The notes under the pieces were generated by a model. That model was not told the DNA's origin. It did not search any database and saw nothing but the letters and a program-made list of their open reading frames with translations. Below, in pieces: positions 1 to 11,189 of a stretch of DNA of 64,000 bases. This DNA is from Moringa oleifera (Eukaryota > Streptophyta > Magnoliopsida > Brassicales > Moringaceae), in NCBI GenBank assembly GCA_021397835.1, contig JAJFZO010000256.1:2650501-2714500 (forward strand), read 5' to 3'. Each line of letters starts with the position of its first letter. Position 1 is the stretch's first letter. A program made the position numbers and the translations under genes.

Positions 1-1583
1 TATGGCTGCAGGGTAATTGTAGTATGTAATACTTTTCCTTTTACTTTAAAAACTCTGATGCCATTACTGTGTTATGTTTTTCTTACACAAATATATTAGT
101 TTCGTGGCTTCTAATCGAAACTTCCTGTATTGTCTCACAAATTTCAGTGCCACTTTTGCCCTCCTATTTTTCATCTTTCTTTTTATTAATTAGTTTCAAA
201 TTTGAAATTCTTATATTGCATTTAGATATCTGAGCTATACTCAGTTTAATTTAGTTAGGTCGGACTTTGAATTTCTTACTTGCAGTAGTTTTGTTAATGC
301 TAACGAGGTGCTACCATAATCCACAGATGATGATATGGTAATAAAGCTGCTAATCTCTCAAATCATTTTCAGTAGTTATTTATTTTCTCCACATTTTGCA
401 GGTTTACTAATGCCTTAGCTGGACTAAACGTTAATGATATGATTCAAAGGACCACTGGCAGACTTGAATCTCTTCACTCGGAGGGGGTTCATGTATGGAG
501 ATAAATTTCATTTCAATTTTATTTGAATTATCTGAACCAGTTCTTATCATTTATATTCCTTTTACCATATTCAGTTCATAAATATGATATGATCATGTTG
601 TCATTGTGCAGAGGGTCTCAGAAATAAGCTGTTTTGCGGTTTCACAACTGCTGACTCTCGCTAAATCCATCATATCAAATGCTAATAAAGTTCAGGATGA
701 AGATACTGAAGCAATGAAGGTTGAGTGGCCAGAAGATTCTATTGAAAAAGCTAAGATAATCAGAATGAAGACGCAATCAATGACAGGATATGTGGAAGCC
801 GTTTCCAACAGTTTCATCACAGGTCTGTTATTTCTTGCTTTGTGTTTCAGCTTGTTGTTGTGTTGATGTTTTTCCCCACGAGAATGATCTAATGTTTCAT
901 TTAAAAGTTTTTACCTTGACTATTTGTTCCCATTGTCCGATAAAATGATGAAAATCCTCATCAATTATTGTTGGAGCTCGATTTGTTTCCATTTAAGATA
1001 TGTAAGTGTGAGCTCTTAATGCCTTTGCTGATGCTAGAGAAACTGGACTCAAAGCGTCTTGTTTTTCATGCAATAATACTGTTCCTTGTTTAAAAGTAAA
1101 TTTATCATGATCCTTCTGTAATTAGACTATATCATTTGCATAACTTGACTTTAGGAGAGATGCACATAGAAGTTGTATGTATGAAACATATTAATGGTTG
1201 ACAATCTGTTCTGGCTGATAATCGATGCTTCAAATCTAGTCAGGCAGAATTGCCCACTGCAATATGGTGAATTCTGTGCATCTCTCTTTCTGTACCATTC
1301 AATCAATGTCTTGTCAATATTGTGTTTACTGGTGCATATATTCAGTTGGCAAAGAATCCTTTGTGGCACAGGCATATCTGATGTAGCTGAGGCATATCAA
1401 TCTGCCATTAAAGGTGCTACTGTTGATTCCCATGAAGGTCTGCGGCAGACATCAATCCAAGAAAAAGCCAGTGCCTTCTCTGAGCGTCTCCGAACTAACC
1501 AGACCACAGCAGTGAGCAAAATCCAGGATGGGCTTCAATACTTGTCTTGCGTAGTCCTTTCAACCTCAATTCCTGCTGCTTGA
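1..1583 (+). CDS. C-terminal part of an unrecognised conserved plant protein (5' end outside the window)
   Basis: I do not recognise the product with confidence; distant kinship to FAM114/DUF7798-type proteins is possible but unproven. Three exons are clear: 402-492, 612-822 and 1372-1583, all with AG acceptors and GT donors and a consistent frame. Bases 1-12 may be the end of the preceding exon, since its phase fits. The visible part encodes about 170 residues of soluble, helix-prone sequence with no signal peptide or membrane segment. It opens with FTNALAGLNVNDMIQ, has an acidic middle (VQDEDTEAMKVEWPED) and ends at TGA with LSTSIPAA. The last exon was duplicated downstream at 5294-5451. 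Confidence is high that this is coding and low about function. Confidence 0.75.
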
Positions 1584-2187
1584 AAGAAACCAGATTCTTG
1601 TTTCATACGTTCATGTTCCTGTTAGTTTTATTTGTACATAGTTTTTCATGTTAGATTCAGCCTAACCTCTGTTCATGTTTGAAACTCTTGAGCTATACTG
1701 TTGAAATTTAATAGGAAACACATGAAGCAAAAGGGAAACATTTTCTTTTTCAGATCTCTTGATTTCTTTAATTTGAATGTTTTGGGTTTTTAGATATTCT
1801 GGGTTTGATTGGATTGAACTGGAAGTTTAAATGGTCAGTACTGATACAGAAAGAACTTCTAGGAGACTGAGAAAGTCATGGGGTGATTCAACCAGCGGGT
1901 GACTGTGTAACACGCGCTCAGGTCGCGTTGGAATTCGTATATTCTGTTGCATATGTGGCCCAGTTTACCTACGCCATAATGAATCACCAACAACTCCATC
2001 TATACAGCCAATCGCTAATCCACACGCGTGGATCGCAAACGCACGTAACCTTTCAAATCAAACCAAACCCCAACGTTAACAATCTGTCCATGTTCAATGT
2101 ACGGAGAAATTCCCCCCCTGATGTATATATGGTTTTTGTTGCAGAACACGAACTCTCAGAATCATCTTGCTAATCTCACTGATAATC
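1584..2187 (+). promoter_or_regulatory. 3' UTR of the first gene and promoter of oxygenase copy A
   Basis: This is a gene-free stretch between the stop codon of the first gene and the ATG of oxygenase A. The whole stretch is repeated before copy B. A TATA box (TATATAT, 2124-2130) lies about 58 bp before the ATG, preceded by a run of seven C (2112-2118). In copy B that C run has grown to 25. Confidence 0.6.
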
Positions 2188-3875
2188 ATGGTTGAGGTAG
2201 ACCCAGCCTTCATCCAAGGCCCTGATCAGCGACCCAAGTTTAAAACCGTCGAACCAGAAGGAATCCCTTTGATTGATCTCTCAAACTCGAACTCTAATCT
2301 CGTTTCACAGATTGGGGAAGCTTGTAGGAAGTGGGGTTTCTTCCAAGTTATCAATCATGGAGTGCCATTGGAACTTCGTGCTAGAATCGAAGAGTTGGCG
2401 AGGCAGTTCTTCGCTCTGTCCTTGGAAGAAAAGAAGAAGGTGAAGAGAGATGAAGTGAACGCCTTGGGGTATCATGACAGTGAGCACACGAAGAATGTTA
2501 GGGATTGGAAAGAAGTGTTCGATTTCCTGCTCCGAGATCCCACTCTGGTCCCGGCTTCACCTGAGCCTCAGGACAAGGAGCTGAGAGTGTTGAACAACCA
2601 GTGGCCTCACTACCCATCTGAGTTCAGGTAAGTTATCTAAGTCTCAGAGCGTCAGACAATGAATTTCCTGCTTGAATATGCTAATATTATCACTAAAATA
2701 CTTGAGAATTTGTAATGCTACAGACTCACAAATCTTATCTTGTTCAAGAATCACTTTAATTCTTGAAATTAATGAATTACATGGTGTTTGAAATCATGTA
2801 AGTTAAGACAACACCATCTCTGTTGCTGAAAATTTTGATTTTAGATCATATTGACTCATATTAGCCCAAGTGTTTAGTGTTGGTCTTTGCAATCTATGTA
2901 ATAATGGTGGGCAGGGAAGCATGCCAGGAGTATGCCAGAGAGGTGGAAAAACTGGCTTTCAAGTTATTGGAAATCTTATCTCTAGGTTTAGGCTTGCCTG
3001 GTGATTGGTTCCATGGCTATTTCAAGGACCAGATAAGCTTTTTGCGGCTTAATTACTACCCTCCATGCCCTTGTCCTGAGCTTGCACTTGGTGTTGGCCG
3101 ACATAAGGATGGTGGTGCCTTGACTGTTCTTGCTCAAGATGATGTTGGAGGCTTACAACTCAGAAACAAATCTGATGGAGAGTGGATCTCTGTGAAGCCA
3201 ACCCCAAATGCCTATATCATCAATATTGGTGATGTTATGCAGGTAAAATTCATTATCCTAACAAAGATTCATTAGTTTGATAACTTAATCTTTGTAATTG
3301 CTGGTACCAATTCAGGTTGCTCTAAATTTTGATGTGAGAACCCGTTTGATCAGTGATTACGACTTAAAGAATGTCTAGTCTTATAATGCATCTAGTTAGT
3401 ATGTTTTTGTTCTGATGCGGGATTGTAATGAGGTATAACATAACTCATGGAACTTAAACACATCCACCTGCATGGGTCACTGAAGTTGACACTCAGAAGT
3501 TATCAATGGAGGTATTTTTGAAGAAATTATCCGTCTTGACTCAAAAGTTGTCAGTTTTTCAGATGACTTATTTGAGGATTTATGATGCTTTTGTTGGTCT
3601 ACCTGCCTGTGCAGGTTTGGAGCAATGACAGATATTGGAGTGCAGAGCACAGAGTAGTGGTTAACACTCAGAAAGAGAGACTTTCCATTCCATTCTTCTT
3701 TTTCCCAAGCCACTATGTTATGGTGAAGCCACTGGAGGAGCTTGTCAATGAACATGACCCTCCCAAATACAAAGAATACAACTGGGGCAAGTATTTTGTT
3801 TCCAGGAACCGCAGTGATTACCAAAAGCAAGCTGTCGAAAACATCCAAGTCGATCATTTCAAGGTCTCCCTGTAA
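2188..3875 (+). CDS. 2-oxoglutarate/Fe(II)-dependent dioxygenase, copy A
   Basis: Exons 2188-2627, 2915-3242 and 3615-3875 join in frame to 342 residues. The product is a soluble plant DOXC-class oxygenase. The N-terminal DIOX_N region (about residues 25-135) includes EACRKWGFFQVINHGV. The catalytic 2OG-Fe(II) domain (about 185-290) has iron ligands His210 and Asp212 (GRHKDGGALTVL) and His268 (SAEHRVVVN). The 2OG-binding residues are Tyr195 (NYYPPCP) and Arg278/Ser280 (ERLSIPF). The start MVEVDPAFIQ and the overall pattern resemble the uncharacterised Arabidopsis At3g19000/At3g19010 group; this is recalled, not searched. The substrate is unknown. All catalytic residues are present, so activity is expected. 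The ATG follows a TATA box by about 58 bp. A diverged tandem copy begins at 6109. Confidence 0.93.
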
Positions 3876-4023
3876 TCCTGCTATAGTTTAAGTTGATCAA
3901 TCTCGCAATAACTAGCTCTAGCTTCTGGTAATAAGCTTGTTGTATATTGTGTTAACTAAGAGACTTGACTTGGGATCTTATCAGAACTCGGTGCCTTATA
4001 TTTCTTCAGTGATCATGGTATTT

Positions 4024-4045
4024 TGTGTGTGTGTGTGTGTGTGTG

Positions 4046-4082
<37 letters not shown>

Positions 4083-4083
4083 G
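4024..4083. repeat. Compound microsatellite (GT)n(CT)n(AT)n
   Basis: Three adjacent dinucleotide runs, GT then CT then AT, lie downstream of oxygenase A (spacer 3876-4440). The matching spot after oxygenase B (about 8045-8080) has only a short AT run, so the tract expanded or contracted after the duplication. Confidence 0.95.
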
Positions 4084-4440
4084 TATGTATATGTATTATA
4101 ATCAAGGTATCTTGATTGGAGAATCTGAATCTATTGGAAATTCTTTTTTTTTTTTTTTGAGGTTTTGAAATTAACGATTTGATATTGAATGACATGAGAA
4201 TTATCTTTTAAGTTTGTTCATATCAATAGATTTAATTTAGGTGATTTTAAGATTTGTAATTTAAGTATACAGAAAATCTTATTATATGTAATTAGTTTAT
4301 TGAACGTGCAAATCAAATCCAAAGAAAGATGCATGAGATTGTTTGCGGACTCTGGAGTCAAAAGCTGCCTCCTTTATATAGATTTTTTTTCTGATGGGTA
4401 ACCATTGGCACATGTGAATCAAAGCTTAGGGGCTGAAATC

Positions 4441-4894
4441 ATGGAGAAAACAGAGATGGGCATGACCCTAATTGCCCTGTTGATCTTTCTGCAACCTCTA
4501 CTGGTCAAGACCTCGCCGGAGCCGCTGCACCAGCCAGCTCCGATCAACCAGTTCGTGCTGGTTCATGGCTCGTGCCACGGCGCCTGGTCATGGTTCAAGC
4601 TCGTGCCCCTGCTAAAATCATCAGGACACAAAGTGACTGCACTGAACTTGGCGGCTTCGGAGATTGACCGGCAGGAAGTGAACAGTCTCCGGTTGATATC
4701 GGATTATTTCCGGCCGGTGAAGGAGTTGATGTCGTCTATTCCGGAGGATGAGAAAGTGATCCTGGTGCGTCAAAGCTCATGTGGGTTGGCTCTCTGAAGC
4801 GATGGAGAGGTTACTTGGTAAGATTGCTGTTGCAGTATTTGTCAGTGCCTCCATGCCTGGCCCAGCTCTCAACATCTTTACGCTCATGCAAGAG
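4441..4894 (+). pseudogene. Methylesterase (MES-type alpha/beta hydrolase) exon 1, broken copy A
   Basis: This is the unit A counterpart of exon 1 of the intact gene at 8325. It reads in frame from the ATG through the oxyanion-type region VLVHGSCHGAWSWFKL. The nucleophile motif GHSLGG of the intact copy is RQSSCG here. A 2-bp deletion just after it shifts the frame into TGA at 4795-4797. The splice donor has also changed from GT to TT at 4895, and exons 2 and 3 are absent because the duplication junction lies in intron 1. Coding similarity continues in another frame to about 4894. It is a non-functional by-product of the tandem duplication. Confidence 0.9.
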
Positions 4895-5293
4895 TTACTC
4901 CTTGCATACTCTCTTCCCTCTCTCTTTTTTCTTTCTGCATAGGTTTAGAATTTTACTTTTTGTTTTTTAATCAAATCAATCCTATGCTGATATAATTTTT
5001 TTTTTTGTTAAGATAAAAGTGCATATGACTCTGATATTTATCTTATCTTAGGTTATCAATTAAATTTTTAAAAATTTAAAAATGATAAATATGAGTGGAT
5101 AGAAGAATCAAGATCTTATGCATTGTTGGGCAACATGATTTTTTTATGTCATTTCAGATCCAGGAGTTAAATCATGTATGATTATAATGGATAATATGAT
5201 GAATTCTGGGCATCTCTGTTTCTGTACACTCAATATCCTGTAAATCTTGTGTTTACTGGTATATGATGTAAGTTGACAAAGAATCCTTTCCAG

Positions 5294-5451
5294 GCATATC
5301 TGATGTAGCTGAAGCATGTCAAGCTGCAATTAAAGGTGCTACTGCTGATGCCAGTGCATTGTCTATGCATCTTCAAACTGATCAGACCACAGCAGTGACC
5401 AAAATCCAGGATGGGCTTCAACACTTGTCTTATGTAGTCCTTTCAATCTAA
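5294..5451 (+). pseudogene. Orphan copy of the last exon of the upstream gene
   Basis: This matches 1372-1583, beginning right after an intact CAG acceptor. Relative to the original it lacks 13 codons in frame (the SHEGLRQTSIQEK stretch) and stops at TAA after VVLSI. No upstream exons accompany it, so it cannot be a gene alone. It could act only as an alternative terminal exon of the first gene. The surrounding 4895-5293 stretch is A+T-rich duplication-junction sequence. Confidence 0.85.
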
Positions 5452-6008
5452 ATACCTGCTGTCTGAAAGAACCCAGATTCTTGTTTCATATGTTCATGTT
5501 CTTGTTAGTTTTATTGTTCATGGTTTCAGATTCAGGTTAGCCTATGTTCATGTTTGAAACTTCTGAGGCATACTGTTGAAATCTGATAGGAAACGCATGA
5601 AGCAAGACGGAAACTTTTTTTCTTTTGAAGATCTCTTGATTTCTTTAATTTAAAATGTTTTGGGTTATCACATTTTCTGGGTTTGATTGGATTGAGCCGG
5701 AAGTTTGATGGGCGGGACTGATCCAGAAAGAACCCCTATGAGATGAGAAAGTCCCAGGGTGATTCAACCAGGGGTGACGGTGACGGTGTATAGCACGCGC
5801 CTCAGGGACTTTGGGCGCGTTGGGATTAGGATATTCTGCTGCATTCTGTGGCCCAGTTTGCCTACGCCACAATGAGTCACCAACCACTCCATCTATACAA
5901 CCAATCGCTAATCCACACTCGTGGGTCACAAACGGACGTAACCATCCAAATCAAACCAGACCCCATCGTAAACAATCTGTCCATGCTCAATGTATGGAGA
6001 AATCCCAT

Positions 6009-6050
6009 CCCCCCCCCCCCCCCCCCCCCCCCCAACCCCATGTATATATA
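6009..6050 (+). promoter_or_regulatory. C25 homopolymer next to the TATA box of oxygenase copy B
   Basis: Bases 6009-6033 are 25 consecutive C. A TATA box follows at 6043-6050, nine bases after the run and about 60 bp before the ATG at 6109. Copy A has only seven C at the matching place. The rest of 5452-6108 is 3' UTR and promoter sequence homologous to 1584-2187. Confidence 0.85.
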
Positions 6051-6108
6051 TGGCTTTTGTTGCAGAACACGAACTCTCACAATCATCTTACTAATCTCAC
6101 TGATAATC

Positions 6109-7906
6109 ATGGTTGAGGTAGACCCAGCCTTCATCCAAGCCCCTGATCATCGACCCAAGTTCAAAACCAGCGAACCAGAAGGAATCCCTTTGATTGATCT
6201 CTCAAACTCGAACTCTAATCTCGTTTCACAGATTGGAGAAGCTTGTAGGAAATGGGGTTTCTTTCAAGTTATTAATCATGGAGTGCCATTGGAATTTCGT
6301 GCCAGAATCGAAGAGTTGGCGAGGCAGTTCTTCGCACTGTCCTTGGAAGAAAAGAAGAAGGTGAAGAGAGATGAAGTGAACGCCATGGGGTATTATGACA
6401 GTGAGCACACGAAGAATGTTAGGGATTGGAAAGAAGTGTTCGATTTCTTGCTGCGAGATCCCACTCTGGTCCCTGCTTCACCTGAGCCTCAGGACAAGGA
6501 GCTGAGGGTGTTGAATAACCAGTGGCCTCACTACCCAACTGAGTTCAGGTAAGTTATCTAAGTCTCAGAGTGTCAAACCATGATGTTCCTGCTTGGATAT
6601 GCTAATATTATCATTAAATTACTTGAGAATTTGTAATGCAACAAGCTCACAAATCTTATTTTGTTCGAGACACTTATAATTCTTGAAATTAATGAATTAC
6701 ATGTGTTTGAAATCACAAAAGTTAAGACCAACACCATCTCTGTTGCTGAAAATTTTGATTTTAGATCATATTGAATCATGTTAGCCCAAGTGTTTAGTGT
6801 TGGTCTTGCAATCTATGTAATAATGGTGGGCAGGGAAGCATGCCAGGAGTATGCCAGGGAGGTGGAAAAACTGGCTTTCAGGTTATTGGAAATCTTATCT
6901 CTAGGCTTAGGCTTGCCTGGTGATCGGTTCCATGGCTATTTCAAGGACCAGATAAGCTTTTTGCGGCTTAATTACAACCCCCCATGCCCTTGTCCTGAGC
7001 TTGCACTGGGTGTTGGCCGACACAAGGATGCTGGTGCGTTGACTGTTCTTGCTCAAGATGATGTTGGAGGCTTGCAAGTGAGAAACAAATCTGATGGAGA
7101 GTGGATGTCTGTGAAGCCAATGCCAAATGCCTATATCATCAATATTGGCGATGTTATGCAGGTACAATTCATTATCCTAAGGAAGACTCATTAGTTTGAT
7201 GACTTAATCTTGGTAATTGCTGGTATTGATTCAGGTTGCTCTAAAATTTTGATGACACCCTAAAAGAACCCTTTGATCAGTGATTATGACTTAAAGAATA
7301 TGTAGTCTTATAATGCATCTAGTTCGTGTGTTTTTATTCAGATGCAGGATTGTAATGAGGTGTAACATGCCCCCTGAAATTTAAATACATCAAGCTGCAT
7401 AGATTATCAATCGAAGTCTTCAATTGTTCCATTTTAATGGTGGCCACATGATTTTATTTCATTTGAAAGTATACCCAAAAGGTGCATTGTGAATAGAGAG
7501 TATATGCATCCCGCTGGCTCTAGCTGGCAAGTTTAATCCGATATAGGATTGTGCTGGAGTGTAATATATATGCATTACTTGTCCGTTTTTCAGATGACTG
7601 GTTTCAGGATTTATGCTGCTGATGTTCATCTGCTTGTGTGTGCAGGTTTGGAGCAATGAGAGATATTGGAGTGCAGAGCACAGGGCAGTGGTCAACACTC
7701 AGAAAGAGAGAATTTCCATTCCATTCGTTTTCTTCCCAAGCCACTATGTTATGGTGAAGCCACTGGAGGAGCTTGTCAATGAACATGACCCTCCCAAATA
7801 CAAAGAATACAACTGGGGCAAGTATTTTGTTTCCAGGACCCGCAGTGATTACCAAAAGCAAGCTGTCGAAAACATCCAAGTTGATTATTTCAAGGTCTCC
7901 CCGTAG
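6109..7906 (+). CDS. 2-oxoglutarate/Fe(II)-dependent dioxygenase, copy B
   Basis: Exons 6109-6548, 6834-7161 and 7646-7906 give 342 residues. Exon sizes (440, 328 and 261 bp) and intron phases are identical to copy A. Iron ligands His210, Asp212 (GRHKDAGALTVL) and His268 are present, as are Arg278/Ser280. The notable change is Asn at position 195 (NYNPPCP) where copy A has Tyr. The equivalent residue in anthocyanidin synthase (Tyr217, as I recall) contacts 2-oxoglutarate. Trp178 of copy A is Arg here, and Gly213 is Ala. The frame is otherwise intact with no stops, so it is probably expressed, but kinetics or substrate may differ. The substrate is unknown. Confidence 0.92.
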
Positions 7907-8324
7907 TCCTGCTATAGTTTAAGTTGATCGATTGGCAATACCTAGCTCTCGCTTCTGGTAATAAGCTTGTATATTATGTTAACTAAGAGACTTCACCTCG
8001 TATCTTATCAAATTCCGCTGCCTTATATTTGTTCAATGATCATGGTTTTGTTCTTGCTTACGTAATATATATATTATAATTGAGGCATCTCGATTGAAGA
8101 ATTCGACTAGCTAAGGATAAATTCTTTTTTAAACTTATCTTACAAGTCAACATCTTTCTCTCAGTGGGTTCAATTTTTTAGGTTTTTTTATCAAATTCAA
8201 AGAAAGTTGATATATTTATGTGGACTCCGGAGTCGATACCTGCGTCTTTCATACATATATAATCTTCTTTTTTTCAGATGGGTAACCATTGACACATGTA
8301 AATCAAAGCTTAGAGGCTAAGATC

Positions 8325-11189
8325 ATGGGGAAAACAGAGAAGGGTCTTACCCTAATTGTCTTGTTGATCTCTCTTCAACCTCTACTGGTCAAGACCTCGC
8401 CAGAGCCGCTGCACCAGCCTCCTCTGATCAGCCACTTTGTGCTGGTTCACGGCTCGTGCCACGGTGCCTGGTCATGGTTCAAGCTCGTACCGCTGCTAAA
8501 ATCATCCGGGCATAAAGTGACTGCACTGGACTTGGCGGCTTCCGGGATTGACCGGCAGGAAGTGAACAGTCTCCGGTCAATATCGGATTATTTCCTGCCG
8601 GTAAGGGAGTTGATGTCGTCTCTTCCGGAGGGTGAGAAAGTGATCCTAGTGGGTCACAGCTTAGGTGGGTTGGCTGTCTCTGAAGCGATGGAGAGGTTCC
8701 CCAGTAAGATTGCTGTTGCAGTATTTGTCAGTGCCTCCATGCCTGGCCCAGCTCTCAACATCTCTACGCTCATGGAAGAGGTACCCCTTGCATCCTCTCT
8801 TCCATCTCTCTTTTTTCTTTCTGCTTAGGTTTAGAATTTCACTTTTTATTTTTTAATCAAATCAGACGTATGCTGATATGATTTTTTTTTTTAAAGGTAA
8901 GGAGCATAAAATTTTGATATTTATGTTATGTTATTAATTAAATGTTTATATTTAAAAAATAATAAATTATGTTTTTATTTTTTATTTTTATTTAAATCAA
9001 ATGTTAATTTAAATAATTATAAAAAAATTAAATATATTTTTATTGTTAAAATATCTTTAAATAATTTAAATGAGTTATTTATTTTATTTTAAATTTAATT
9101 TTTGAATTTAAATAATTTTTGTGTAATATTTTTTATATAAATTTTTAAAAATTTTGACATTATAAGTTTAAATATATATTTTTAATATTTAAAAAATTAT
9201 AAAATTTTTTATGATAATATTTTAAATATTTTTTTCGTATATAAAATTTTTAAATTAAAATTTATTTCATAGAATTTTTAATTTAAATATTTTATATTTT
9301 AAATTTTTAATAATATTTAATTTAATTTAAATTTTAAACTGATTATTTTTTAAATATAAAAATTTAATTAATAATATAAAATAAATATTAAAATTTATAT
9401 TTTTAATTTTTTATATGTAAAAAATTGAAAATTAATTATATCAAATAATTTATATTTTATATTATTTTAAAATTAAATATTTAGGTATTAATATTTTTTT
9501 TAAGGAGAAATTTGTATCTAATTAGGCTCAGTTTTAGACCTGTGTACCAAGACTACCGAGTGGGCAAAAGTGATCACTATTTCATTTGAATTGATGAATC
9601 TAATAAAAAATTTATTTTTAAAATTGAATTAAAATTATTTATTATAATTTTAATTTCTAAACCAAATCTTGAATCGTATTTGTTGGATTGCAACTCATGC
9701 AATTTTAATCAATTTTGGTTAGATTATTTAAATAATTTTTTTAAATTAAAAAAATAAATTATCTATTTATTTAATATCATTAATTAATATTTTATTTTTA
9801 AAAGATTTAAATATTTAGTTTATTTAATTAAAATATGTCTAAATTAATTATTTAATTAATTTTTGTACATTTTTAAGATTTAATTTTTTATTTAGAAAAA
9901 TTGAAGTTAGTTTCAAACGATTTTTTAAGTCAAACCCGACTTTAAATCAAATTTTAATCAAAATCAATACCTAAAAGTTTAATCTTCGATTCTTTTTTTC
10001 CCTTGAACCTCAACTTACCATTCATAATTGAAATCAAATCAAACTACAATCGCGGTTAGGTTTATATTTAAGAACCCAAAATTTGGGACCCAAATTTATA
10101 TTTGCATATATGATTTTATAATTTTGTAAGCTCAATTTGAAAAAAATTAAATTTTTAAATTTAAACATTTTAAGTTTCAAATAAAATCAAATTAAAATAT
10201 TTCGAGATCCTAAAATTTATACTAAGTTGATATTGTGTTTCGGAACCTCATTTTAATTTTTACAATAAACTTTTAAAAAGTCAATAAATTTTGTCAGTTT
10301 TAATATTCATAATTTATAATGTATGGAATGACAATTTTATATGTATATATATATATATAAGCTTTTAACATTCATGATTTACAAGGTTTTAAGAGTTGAT
10401 AGCTATGTTCATGTTAAAATTTATAATTTTTAAATTTTTTTAAAAATTATTAAATGCAAGTTTTATATTAAAATAATATTAAAATGTGAGTAATGTTTTT
10501 AAATTTTAACTTAAATTTTTATTAAAAATATGAGTATTTCATATTTAATTCAAAATAGATAATTATATTATTATTTATTTTATTAAATTATAATATATCA
10601 ATACATTTAAAAAAAAAAACGATATTCAGACAAAACTTTCTATGTCTGTTTTCTTCCTTGGTGTTTTCAAGGTATTCAAGAGACAGGATTCTCTGTTGGA
10701 CAGCCTATACACATATGACAATGGCCCCAGCAACCCTCCAACAACCCTCACATTTGGCCCATTATTCTTATCCTCAGTTGTCTACCACCTCAGCCCAATT
10801 CAGGTAAGACATCACCATCATACATATAGTACACTCGCGCCGATCTTTCCCTTTACAATAAATCTCAACCATCCATCAAAAAAATAAATCGATGATCATC
10901 GCAGGATGCCGAATTAGCAAACTCCTTAATGAGACCTTTGCGTTTATTCACCGTGGAAGACATGTCAAGGGAGCTAGTGCTAACCACGGAGAATTACGGG
11001 TCGGTTAATCGAGTGTTCGTAGTTGCAGAGAAAGACGGTGTGTCAAAGAGAGATTTTCAAATGTGGATGATCGAAAGAAATCCTCCCGATCAAGTGGTGG
11101 AAATTGAAGGATCAGATCATATGGTCTTGATGTCAAAGCCAATCCAGTTGTGGGCCCACCTTCTTGATATTGCTAAGAAATATGCTTGA
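8325..11189 (+). CDS. Methylesterase (MES / salicylic-acid-binding-protein-2 family)
   Basis: Exons 8325-8780, 10672-10803 and 10905-11189 are all phase 0 and encode 290 residues. It is an alpha/beta hydrolase that in this family removes methyl groups from methyl salicylate, methyl jasmonate or methyl-IAA; which substrate cannot be told here. The catalytic triad is complete: Ser112 in GHSLGG, Asp240 in AEKDGV and His268 in GSDHMV. Spacing matches tobacco SABP2 (81/210/238) almost exactly. Family landmarks HFVLVHGSCHGAW, TALDLAASGID and LYTYDNGPSNPPTT are present. About 30 extra N-terminal residues include a hydrophobic run (residues 8-22) not usual in these cytosolic enzymes. Intron 1 is 1.9 kb and extremely A+T-rich. 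The in-frame TTG upstream of 8325 was rejected as a start. Confidence 0.9.

Larger units (their letters stand above)
1255..8900 (+). repeat. Direct tandem duplication, period about 3.9 kb (unit A about 1255-5100, unit B about 5195-8970)
   Basis: Unit A and unit B contain the same series of elements in the same order. These are the last exon of the upstream gene (1372 and 5294), the oxygenase ATG (2188 and 6109) and the methylesterase exon 1 ATG (4441 and 8325). Offsets between copies are 3922, 3921 and 3884 bp. Similarity covers exons, introns and promoters. It fades into A+T-rich sequence inside methylesterase intron 1 on the right and just before the last upstream exon on the left. The junction therefore fused methylesterase intron 1 to the last intron of the upstream gene. 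Confidence 0.92.
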
